From positions 62,001 to 126,000 of the forward strand of contig JASJFT010000039.1 of assembly GCA_030770425.1 (NCBI GenBank): a stretch of DNA of 64,000 bases, in the 5' to 3' direction. Made by a program: the position numbers and the translations under genes. Source of the stretch: Darksidea phi. Taxonomy: Eukaryota; Ascomycota; Dothideomycetes; Pleosporales; Lentitheciaceae. Below are positions 55,534-64,000 of the stretch, one piece after another (within the stretch, counting starts at the first letter, position 1; each line of letters begins with the position of its first letter). The notes under the pieces were generated by a model. The model ran no database searches and had not been told where the DNA came from. It worked only from the letters and a program-made list of their open reading frames with translations.

Positions 55534-57088
55534 ATGGTATTTGAGCTTCACATATGGGGTCCAGCTTTTGGCCTCCCTTCCATTGATCCTGAATGTATCG
55601 CAACGGTAGCATACTTCAAGCGCATTGTCCCGCATGGAGAGTGGACTCTGGTAGCTGACTACGACACCTCCATTAGCCCACAAGGTATGTAGAGCAATTG
55701 TATATTGTTGCATCCTCCACAGAGTCTGACGTGAACAAAGGCGAATTTCCGGTTCTTCTAGACGATGGCGTGAAGACGACTGGGTTTACCAACATTGTTT
55801 CTTACCTCCGCAACCATCATTCAGGAGCATACGATCTCGACTACAGCCTTACGCACCAGCAACAGACGGACAGGGCCGCGTACGTTCTTCGTCTTTACGT
55901 GTCACTTACTATCAGTTCTTCTAATGATTGCGTTCTAGGTTCATCTCCTTCCTCCAATCGACTGCGACTCCCTTCGTTGACCTCTCACTCTACGTCTCGT
56001 CCGAAAACTACAACTCCTTGACATCGTCCGCATACACCGCAATCCTGCCGTGGTACACGAACTACACCATCCCTCCGAAACGTCGGGATTTGGCAAGAGC
56101 CCGGACAGCTCATTTAGGCTTGAGTAGCTTAGACATCAATGAAGCCAGTCAGGACGCACGCGGACCAGGCAGCGGTACCGCTTCATCCGAATACGAAGCT
56201 GCGAAACGTGCGGCCGGCATACCAGGGAATGAAAAGCCAAAAGTCTTGAGTTTGGGCCGTGCCAAGGGTCTTGGAAGTCTTCTTAGCACCCCAGTATACG
56301 CTGCTCGCTTCAAGCTCGACGCCTTATCCAATGAGCTCCTAGAGCCACTATCAGACCTTCTCAAAAAGGAAGACTATCTTCTTGCTGGGGACAAACCATC
56401 GAGTCTAGACTGCCTAGCATTCGGGTACCTCGCTTTGATGCTGTATCCTCCGGTGCCGCAGTCGTGGCTGAAGGAAGCTATCCAGACGAAGCATCCCCGC
56501 ATTCTCAGGTACATTCGACGCCTTCGCGAAGAACTTGTTGGTAAAGAGGACATAAACTCTGCAGCAGTCTGGTCGATTGCAAGTGGTCGTGCTTCCGCAA
56601 CCGCGTTGCCCTGGCAGCGGTGGCAGTCACGAACGGTTCTTTCACACATCTCCTTGGTAGCGGGCGAAATCATAGATGGTGAGTGATTTCGCGGTACAAA
56701 CTACGTCGTAATTTCTAAGCCGGCGGAACGTCTAGTCCGAGACTACAGTTCCTGATCCCCTCTGGATAAGCTTTTACTGACTTCGTACTGCGCTTTAGGC
56801 ACACCGCTGTTATCAACGATAGTACGACGTAGTCTGACCGTGCAAACCCACTCCAGAGAGCCCTCAAACACTCTGTCATCGTCGCTGCCCAGCTCATTCG
56901 TCATTAATGCGCTCTCTGTAATATCAGTGACCCTTGGTGCGGGACTCGCTGGCCTGGCGATATACCATCGGCGGACTCCACGCGAGGGTCCGCTTATATT
57001 CTGGGCTCTCCGGCCTCAAGCAGCTCTTAGTGGGTTTGGAGAGGCTGAGAGCTTTTTATCTGTATTAGCAGGCCAACTGCCGAAGTAG
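55534..57088 (+). CDS. SAM37: Sorting and assembly machinery subunit Sam37/metaxin
   Basis: Outer-mitochondrial-membrane subunit of the SAM/TOB complex that inserts beta-barrel proteins. Exons 55534-55684, 55723-55879, 55939-56678 and 56799-57088 give 1338 nt and 445 aa. Intron 1 is only 38 bp, unusually short; the others are 59 and 120 bp. N-terminal thioredoxin/GST-N-like region: MVFELHIWGPAFGLPSIDPE, then GEFPVLLDD and TTGFTNIVSYL. The middle is the GST-C-like helical domain with LLAGDKPSSLDCLAFGYLAL. A C-terminal membrane helix (FVINALSVISVTLGAGLAGL) is encoded by the last exon. The start MVFELHIWG was preferred over an earlier in-frame ATG because the family begins there. Similarity to Sam37/Tom37 of Pezizomycotina is strong by motif. 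Confidence 0.88.
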
Positions 57089-57626
57089 GTTGTAAGATAC
57101 GGAAGGTTTCGCATGTTACCCTAGATACCCAAATGTATACTCGTTTGACTTGTCCAAATGCAAACCCACTCCACGGTTCAACTGCACACAGCAACGTCAA
57201 GAAGGCTCGATGACGACGTCGCCCGGCACCAAATATACGCTAAGCCACTCGAGCTTCCTAATGACGCCAGAAGGATCTGAGTGGGTACACAGTGTCTACC
57301 AGGGTTGTGCAGGAGGGAAGGCCGAAGGCTGTAGAGGTTGCTCGCCGGTGCGACCCCTCAGGTGCAGGCAGCCAATTGAGCTACACAACAGACTCAGACC
57401 CCGAATGCGAACTGGCCCCCGTTTGCACAAACTCAATACGGGAGATTGGCGTTCGGTGGGGATGATCGCCCAAGCGCTTGGCGAACCGGTAGCCGCTACG
57501 TCATGCTCAGCCCTGTCGTCAACGCAAACAAAACGTCGCTCCGCCGCCCTCGACTCCGGCGCATCGCTCACCACCACATAACAACCGATAACAGACTACT
57601 CAAATCTTCATCATTGAATCGCCGAT
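57089..57626. other. Intergenic, PIL1 promoter
   Basis: About 540 bp containing the SAM37 3' flank and the PIL1 promoter and leader. Overlapping short frames lack motifs. Confidence 0.55.
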
Positions 57627-59082
57627 ATGCACCGGACCTACAGCATGGTTTGTTGACATATATTCCGTATTCTTGACAACCACTGACTGGAACATAGCGC
57701 CAATCGCGCGCCCCGACGGCGTCGCAGATTCAGAACCCTCCGCCTCCGTCTTCGTCCACCAAGGGCGGTCGTCTCTTTGGAAAGGGCAATATCGGTACGT
57801 ATTCACATGCACAGTGTGATTTGAGAACACCCATAAGGTTTTTGGCTTCGCAGCATGGCTTGGATGTAGCGTCTGCTGGGTCGGCACGGACGAACTTGGA
57901 AGTTCACAAGATCAGCTGTATCAATTATGGATGTTTGGGTTTGACTCGTGATTTTTCTACATTAATATTAGACTGACACTCTTCCTACCGTAGGCCATAC
58001 ATTCCGTTACAAATCAGCGGGCGCCTTCGGACCGGACCTTGCAAAGAAGCTCTCACAATTGGTAAAGATGGAGAAGAATGTAATGCGCAGCATGGAGTTG
58101 GTTAGCAGAGAACGCATGGAAGTCGCTGTAAGCATTCACAACTTGCTGGTCAAGATGCAAGGCTAATGAATCATAGCAACAACTGTCTATTTGGGGCGAG
58201 GCATGCGACGATGACGTATCTGATGTCACAGACAAACTTGGCGTCCTGATCTATGAGATTGGTGAGCTTGAGGATCAATTTGTGGACCGATACGATCAGT
58301 ACCGCGTTACCATCAAGAGCATTCGCAACATTGAGGCATCTGTCCAGCCCAGTCGTGATCGTATGTAGCCCCGCCCCTGCCCATCATACGACGCAAGCTT
58401 ACATTCCCAAGGCAAGCAAAAGATCACCGACCAGATCGCTCAATTGAAGTACAAAGAGCCGAACTCGCCCAAGATTGTCGTTCTTGAGCAAGAGCTCGTG
58501 CGCGCCGAAGCCGAATCCTTAGTTGCCGAGGCTCAGCTCTCCAACATCACCCGCGAGAAGCTCAAGGCCGCTTTTACATATCAGTTCGATGCTATGCGTG
58601 AGCACTGCGAGAAACTAGCCATCGTTGCCGGTTTCGGCAAGCACCTTCTTGAGCTTATTGATGACACCCCCGTCACTCCCGGAGAAACCAGGAATGCGTA
58701 TGACGGCTATGAGGCTAGCAAGGCGTGAGTTCACATTTCAGGCCGAGCAAAGGCAAATGCTAATACATAATGTAGCATCATCCAGGACTGCGAGGATGCT
58801 CTCACCAACTGGGTTGTCCAGAACGCTTCCGTCACCTCAAAGCTCTCGACCCGTTCGCGCACGCTTTCCCAGCGTCGCAAGAACGCCGCCCGTCGTAACC
58901 AAGAAGGCCTCGACCTCTCTCACCAAGACCAACCCCTTGATAACAGGGAGTCCGGCCTTTGGATTCCTGCCTCAGAGCATCAAGGTAACGGGTACGAAGA
59001 TGAGGATGTAGAGGATGACGCCCCGTCTACTATTGCCACCGAGACTCGAGGTCGTGAAGAGGAGAGGCCCATTGCTGCGTAA
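57627..59082 (+). CDS. PIL1: Eisosome core protein Pil1/Lsp1
   Basis: BAR-domain protein that self-assembles into the eisosome (MCC) furrow under the plasma membrane. Six exons: 57627-57647, 57698-57794, 57994-58127, 58177-58360, 58412-58724 and 58776-59082, giving 1056 nt and 351 aa. The first exon encodes only MHRTYSM, a conserved lipid-binding N-terminus. Next come RQSRAPTASQIQNPPPPSS and LFGKGNIGHTFR. The BAR core includes GAFGPDLAKKLSQLVKMEKN, QQLSIWGEACDDDVSDVTDK, GELEDQFVDRYDQYRVTIKS and ITREKLKAAFTYQFDAMREH, nearly invariant in filamentous fungi. The C-terminus is disordered and acidic, ending REEERPIAA. Kinase sites in the N-terminus and tail are likely (family knowledge). All junctions join in phase. 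Confidence 0.96.
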
Positions 59083-59952
59083 GCTCGTAGCTAATGAGGC
59101 TTGTAGAGATCCATATGTCTTCTTCGGAAGACGGAGCTCATCGACCGACCATATATACCCCAGATGGAGCGATTGATGGAGTGGAGGAGCACTCGGCTCA
59201 GAACATTGTCATTTGGGCAATTTGAAGGGAGGTATTTCCGGTTTGCGAGAAGCGCAATTTGACCATCATACATGTACAACTTTTCTTTTGGTGCCGTATG
59301 ATTGAATGCTGGGGTGCTAAATGGGTATCCGGAACCTGTTTTGAGAGGAAGCTAATAAGGCCAATGAGTAATTTTTTCTGCTTATACGAAATATTCATAC
59401 ATATTGTAGCTAGTGCTTGAACTGCGAACTGCGAACTGCGAATCCATGTGCTTGTATCTCCAATCCCCTCAAGAATTCTAATCTCAGAGATAATACATGT
59501 TGGTTGACCTAGCAGCCATCCCAAAGCCCCATATGGTTGCCCAGCTATCCATGCACAAAGCCCAACGCCATTATATGTGGCGTAAGAGCCTCACACATCT
59601 AATTCCAGGAACAACCCTTCAGGATAAGATTGACACTAAGAATAGTGGCATATTGACAATTTTAAAATATTGAATAATTTATTCCCACGGGGGGTTTCTA
59701 TGAACAGGGATCGTGTATATATAACGAGGCTCTTGCATGGCCGAGGTATCTAACAGGGATATGGGGTATAAAAACAAGTGGAGTCAATGCGTGGTGTGGA
59801 CCGCCCACGAATCGATGCTACTGTAACGAGAACAAACTTTCTTAGACACATCGTTTCGGCAGTTGGGTTCGTTCTACGTCTCGTTTCAACTAGAGCAGTC
59901 CTTCTGGCGCGGCCATGCTGCTATGGGGAAGGTGTTGCGAGTTATGCCCTAT
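59083..59952. other. Convergent intergenic region
   Basis: About 870 bp of AT-richer sequence between the convergent PIL1 and polymerase kappa genes. Contains a short 7-bp tandem repeat (GAACTGC, about 3 copies, 59419-59442). No gene. Confidence 0.6.
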
Positions 59953-62144
59953 TCAAGTATTCGAGCCTGCGGGCATAGTGAAGAAAGCGCGACGCTTTTC
60001 GCGAGTTTTCTCATCTGCTGTCAACGTATCATTCTTCGGACGTCCGCGCTTCCCCTTCTTCCTTAATGGAGGCTGCTTCGCGGTAGGCAGAAGTGGTATC
60101 GGGTTGTTTGATGACGGTGCGGTGTCCTTCACAGCCTCCTTTATGGTCTGTCGTGAGAGACAGAAGTCAATGTGAGCATTAAATGTGGTGTCGTTTGGCG
60201 GCTGAGGTAAAGTGCAGATAGGGCACGTCCATTGCTCTTCTTGCTGTAGTCCCACAGCTAAGTTCTCGGCATTGTCGCTGACCTGCTGCTTCTCAAATTC
60301 CTGGGATAGCTTCTCCAGCTCGTTCATCTCATCATCGCGCTCTTGTCTCGCGGCCTCTTCGAATTCAGCTTCCGGCCAGACTTCCCATCCCGAGCTATCC
60401 TTGGTCGATGTATTGGTATTGTTGGCAGGCTTGGCTGTATTTGTCGTTGCCCGATGTCGGCCAAAGAAGTCAATGCCTGGCTTCTTCGTGCTGACGATGT
60501 GCGTAACCCTCAACCCCATCAAACGCAACCTCAAATTCGGCATCTCTTTCATCAGCTTTTCTAGCATTGGTAGGCTGTACTTGTACAGATCCTCGGCACG
60601 GTGAACGGCAAAGGGCGGTGTCATCTGCCGCGTGTAGACCTCGTACGTATGCAGCTTGATCTTGATGCATAGTGTACGACCTTTGTATTCGGTTCTCTTC
60701 AGGTCGCCTTCTAGCTCTTCTGATATTGCCCGCAATTTCTCTCGAAGCGCTTCAGGCGAATGTATCTCTCTAAACGTTGTCTCGGTACCGATACTCTTCC
60801 GTTCGTAGTCCTCCGCTGGCTGAATGTTGGTGCGGCCCAGGCCTAGGTAGCATTGCATCAGAAACTGGAAGGCTTTTTGCCCAAATAGCTGGGCCAAATA
60901 GGCACGATATTCGTAGATGTCCCCACAAGTCTTGATGCCAATGGCGTCTAGCTCCCGCTCGAATACCCTTCCTACACCATTAACCTTTCTTGTAGGTAGC
61001 GTTTTCATGAACTCCATGATCGTCTGCCGATTGCTAGGCAAGTAGAATTGCCCATTCGGCTTGTTCTTGTTGCTACACTGCACGCGGGGCCCGTTAGCAG
61101 GGATTTCGTGATTGGCACGGCAGAGATAAAGGCATTAGGGGGGAAAAGAACAAGGCGTACAATTTTAGCAAGTTTGGCATTGGCCGCTATGCCGGCTGAG
61201 ACAGTTATCTTGGTCCTTTGATGGACTTCGGCTCGCATCTGGCTGACAGCTTCTTCAGGACTCATGTGATGATCTTGACAGTACTGAGTGAGGTTGAGGT
61301 ACGCCTCGTCACAGCTTGCACTTTCAAACCGGGGGTCGTACTCGGCAAGAACAGTCCGCACCTCCTCCGCTTTGGCCATGTATTTCGTGAAGTTCAGTGG
61401 CACGCAAATGAGCTGCGGGCATAACTTCATCGCCACGAAGCTGGCCATTCCTGAGCGACAGCCGAACTTGCGCGCGTGATAATTGCACGTGGTGAGTACA
61501 CCCTTGCCGACAGCCATCGGGACGTCTTTGAGCTCTGGCCGATCAAGCTCCTCCACTGCAGCATAGAAGGCATCGCAGTCAATGTGCACCACGATCTGAC
61601 TGAGATCCCGACCCAGCTCGAGCTCTGCAATGTAGTCGTCCGCCCTCCGTAGATCCGAGCTTACGTCGAGCTTGTCTAGCTGCCGCTTCTTTGCCAGGAT
61701 TCTATTGATCTTCTCCGTGAGGTTCTTGTCCTTGGCCTCCTCGTTGTTGAAGAACTTGCTGCCCTTTGACGCATTGTATATGACCTCCGACACCTTTTGC
61801 TGGTCGACCGTATCCTGCCCGGCTTTCGTGAGGGACGGGCCGAGCAGATGGTATCTGAGCGTGTCATGCTCGTCCGAGCTGGTTCGCAAAGGCTGCGGCC
61901 GTTCGACTCCGCCGACGGTCCCTTCAGTTGGTTCTTGAGGAGGTGGAGCCATCGCATGTGCGGTATTCAGCGGTTCTGGCGGGCTACGATGGTTGTCATC
62001 CGCTGCCGGGGGACTTATGGCGGTTGAATCCTGGGCCGACGGTTCGGACGGGGAGGTCGCTGCGCGCGAGGACGCATGGTGAGGCGAAGGTAGCCGCGCT
62101 GGCAGATGTAATAAGCTGGTCGAGTCGGGGACTCTTCTATCCAT
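59953..62144 (-). CDS. Y-family DNA polymerase kappa (DinB-like) with UBZ finger
   Basis: Low-fidelity translesion DNA polymerase. Exons 62144-61161 and 61077-59953, with an 83-bp intron, give 2109 nt and 702 aa. N-terminal extension of ~170 residues, then the catalytic palm: IVVHIDCDAFYAAVEELDRP supplies Asp189 and Asp191, and SCDEAYLNL supplies Asp279-Glu280, the metal ligands. The N-clasp-type helix (YNASKGSKFFNNEEAKDKNL) is the feature that separates pol kappa from other DinB enzymes. Fingers and thumb follow (TLPTRKVNGVGRVFERELDA), then the little-finger domain. A UBZ4-type zinc finger (WTCPICTLPQPPNDTTFNAH then C) near residue 620-650 should bind ubiquitinated PCNA. The tail is Lys/Arg-rich (KKGKRGRPKND), probably nuclear localisation. 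Start: MDRRVPDS with a CACCATGG context; an ATG 7 codons upstream is the alternative. Confidence 0.93.
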
Positions 62145-62603
62145 GGTGTTGTGGAGCCATAACAAATGACATTTAATGAGGCTCGTGATGCTAACGCGAC
62201 GGGGGGTGACGCGCCGGACGCGCTAGGGCCGCTTTTCGCCTAGCATGTCCCGCCAAAGCCACGAGATGGCCTTGGGACGTGAGCGGCTCCAAGATCTCAT
62301 ATCGGACCACAACATCAGGAGGCGGCGCCCGAAACCCCTCAATCGCAAGTCACCGCCCGGCTATGGATGCCACTTCGCACGCCTACACTGCACAAACGCC
62401 CCCATCGTAAGGACGAGTCCCGCAGCCGCAGATCTCGCTTTTGTTTTTGCACCTGCAGGGAGACCGTCACTTCGCCGAGGTCATAACAGAGCGTCAACAC
62501 ACCAGACCTCGCCCAGCAACCACGCACTGACGCCCCAGACGGCCATGTGTACCCCTCGAACGCCTCGTACCGTCCTCTAATCGCACACGACGACATCCAG
62601 ACG
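62145..62603. promoter_or_regulatory. Divergent promoter, pol kappa / coiled-coil gene
   Basis: About 460 bp between divergent start codons. GC-rich, with a short frame (62245-62580, +) that I regard as leader sequence rather than coding. Confidence 0.5.
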
Positions 62604-64000
62604 ATGCCCTCAGACCGCACCAACACCTCGCGGCCATTGAAGCCCTCCCTCGCTACCACCCGCACCGCGAAAACTCCCGTCACCCCGCGCCTCGCACCCT
62701 CCGTAGCCTCAGCCAGCAGCAATCAGCCCGGTCGCAAGCCCCGCAGCGCCGTAACAAGCACACCGAGAGCGAACACGTCTGTCCATGAAGAGGTCACGCC
62801 TGTCAAGTCCTTCATCAATAACAATGTTACTCCACGCTCGTCGGCGAGAAAGTCTCGCGTTGGCGTAGCCAGCCCGAACTCGACACCCAGCGGCACGCCT
62901 TCCGGTACTCCGATCGCCTCACGGCCGGCGTCGACCGTTGATTTTCCCGCGAAAGAGCAGGGCCATGGCTATAGCGGGCTTGGGGCTAACGGCTTCTATA
63001 GTGCCCAGAACAACAGGCCAAGGAGTGTTGTGGGAGGAAACAACTACAATACCACGCCAACACCAAGGCTGCCACTATCCAATATATATAGTCATGCACC
63101 GGAAGTTAAAACGCAGGATGCCTCTTCTATGTTCTTCCATGCCAACGATGCTCGACCCCAAGAGCAACCGCCACCACCGCAAAAGAAAGCGCCCGTTTTC
63201 TTTTACGCCAACGGAAAACAAGATGACACCCCGCAGGCAACAGAAGTCCCATCCCCTCCGTTGTCATCTGTGGGCAGGGCGCAGCCAGAAAGCAAGTTCT
63301 TCCATGTAGATTCGCTATCGGAAGCGAAAGGCAGTCCACCGACCCTCACTCCACCACCCATGTCTGCGCCACCAGAGCCTTGGTCAAATAACAATACCAC
63401 ACAAGGCCAGCAGGCCCTCCGGCCGCCGTCTCCTTCGAAAGAGAACATGAATATGCATCTTTCCTACCGAAAAGGCGTGTCACAAGTACTTCGACCAAAT
63501 CTACACAGTCGATCATCCGCTTTGTCCATCCTATCTAGTCCGCACATCTCCGAAACTAATGCTGAACGCTCGACAAGAAGGTCCAGCGCTGCATCGTCTG
63601 CCGTGCATCTTGGTCACGCCAAGAGCGCAAGTTTATCATCAATCGATTCGACGAATTCGCTAAAAAAAGTCCACTCACACGACTTGTCTATTGTCACCCC
63701 CAGTCCGCTGCATAATGAGAAAAGAGTTGTCAGCAGTGGCTCGATACCCGAGAGCGTGGCATCCGCACCCGTTGAATCAACAGAGACTTTCTCGGGCTTG
63801 CCGTCTCCCAACCCTTTGAGTCCCACCAAAATTGCGCCAGGCCAAAGTGTTCTGGAACATGTGAATGAGCTTGCCGCAAATGCGCGACGGGAACGCAAAG
63901 TGTTAGACCTCGAAATTAGCAACAACTCTCTGCTTGCCATCAATCGATCACTTGAGAGGGAAGTCCGTAAGCAAAAAGCTGAGCTGAGGAGATTTAGACG
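62604..64000 (+). CDS. Ser/Pro-rich protein with C-terminal coiled coil, 3' end outside window
   Basis: An open frame of 465 codons runs from the ATG at 62604 to the last complete codon of the window without a stop, so the gene continues beyond 64000. The first ~400 residues are disordered and rich in Ser, Pro, Thr and Asn (MPSDRTNTSRPLKPSLATTR, many S/T-P sites, repeated FFHANDAR- and FFHVDSL-type short motifs). From about residue 410 a charged coiled coil begins: VLEHVNELAANARRERKVLD then LLAINRSLEREVRKQKAEL. The coiled-coil start is a motif I recall from ascomycete hypothetical proteins. Phospho-site-rich disordered heads with a coiled-coil are common in microtubule or septum-associated proteins, but no function can be assigned. 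Divergent from the polymerase kappa gene. Confidence 0.75.
   Translation, partial: MPSDRTNTSRPLKPSLATTRTAKTPVTPRLAPSVASASSNQPGRKPRSAVTSTPRANTSVHEEVTPVKSFINNNVTPRSSARKSRVGVASPNSTPSGTPSGTPIASRPASTVDFPAKEQGHGYSGLGANGFYSAQNNRPRSVVGGNNYNTTPTPRLPLSNIYSHAPEVKTQDASSMFFHANDARPQEQPPPPQKKAPVFFYANGKQDDTPQATEVPSPPLSSVGRAQPESKFFHVDSLSEAKGSPPTLTPPPMSAPPEPWSNNNTTQGQQALRPPSPSKENMNMHLSYRKGVSQVLRPNLHSRSSALSILSSPHISETNAERSTRRSSAASSAVHLGHAKSASLSSIDSTNSLKKVHSHDLSIVTPSPLHNEKRVVSSGSIPESVASAPVESTETFSGLPSPNPLSPTKIAPGQSVLEHVNELAANARRERKVLDLEISNNSLLAINRSLEREVRKQKAELRRFR

Overview
The window is fungal nuclear DNA, very probably from a filamentous ascomycete of the class Dothideomycetes (order Pleosporales is my best guess). 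The basis is intron-rich genes with short introns (about 38-200 bp, mostly 46-100 bp, GT-AG with CTAAC/CTGAC-type branch sites), and proteins typical of Pezizomycotina: an eisosome PIL1 protein, a Leptosphaeria-type opsin, an AA11 lytic polysaccharide monooxygenase, SWC3 and a quinate-permease-like transporter. No prokaryotic operons, rRNA, tRNA, CRISPR array or intact transposon was seen. Most genes are split by introns, so I rebuilt exons by hand from splice signals, reading-frame phase and family similarity. Exon sums divide by three in every multi-exon model.

Layout. 1-8 kb: 3' part of HSP90 (+), a SelW/Rdx-type CxxC redox protein (+, 4 exons), a one-TM coiled-coil protein (-), then 3.4 kb without a recognisable gene. 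8-18 kb: a large conserved fungal protein (DUF8004-like), a polyproline protein (-), a disordered PPxY protein and a 730-aa multi-pass membrane protein followed by a diverged second copy of its C-terminal block. 18-28.5 kb: a secreted AA11 monooxygenase with an X278-type tail, SWC3 of the SWR1 chromatin remodeler (-), a Cys-rich single-pass surface protein and an ABHD12-like hydrolase (-). 29-37.3 kb: mitochondrial EF-G (MEF1, -), a quinate/sugar MFS permease (-) and, divergent from it, a DUF2264 protein (+). 37.6-43.4 kb: a triple-RPEL protein (-), a 119-aa secreted Cys-rich protein (-), a proton-pump-type rhodopsin (-) and a ZIP zinc transporter (+). 44.2-46.1 kb: a long disordered protein. 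46.1-54.5 kb: about 8.5 kb with no supportable gene. 54.5-64 kb: an unknown nuclear-type protein (-) sharing a 206-bp divergent promoter with SAM37 (+), then PIL1 (+), DNA polymerase kappa (-), and the 5' part of a serine/proline-rich coiled-coil protein (+) cut by the window end.

The genes do not form one pathway. They are mostly housekeeping (protein folding, mitochondrial translation and import, chromatin, lesion bypass, plasma-membrane organisation) mixed with accessory genes facing the environment (chitin/polysaccharide oxidation, light-driven ion transport, zinc uptake, quinate/sugar uptake, a small secreted protein). The most interesting points are the secreted 119-aa protein visible only after splicing, the duplicated C-terminal cassette at 17.5 kb, an open in-frame extension after the SWC3 stop, two GC-AG introns, and the long gene-free tract.
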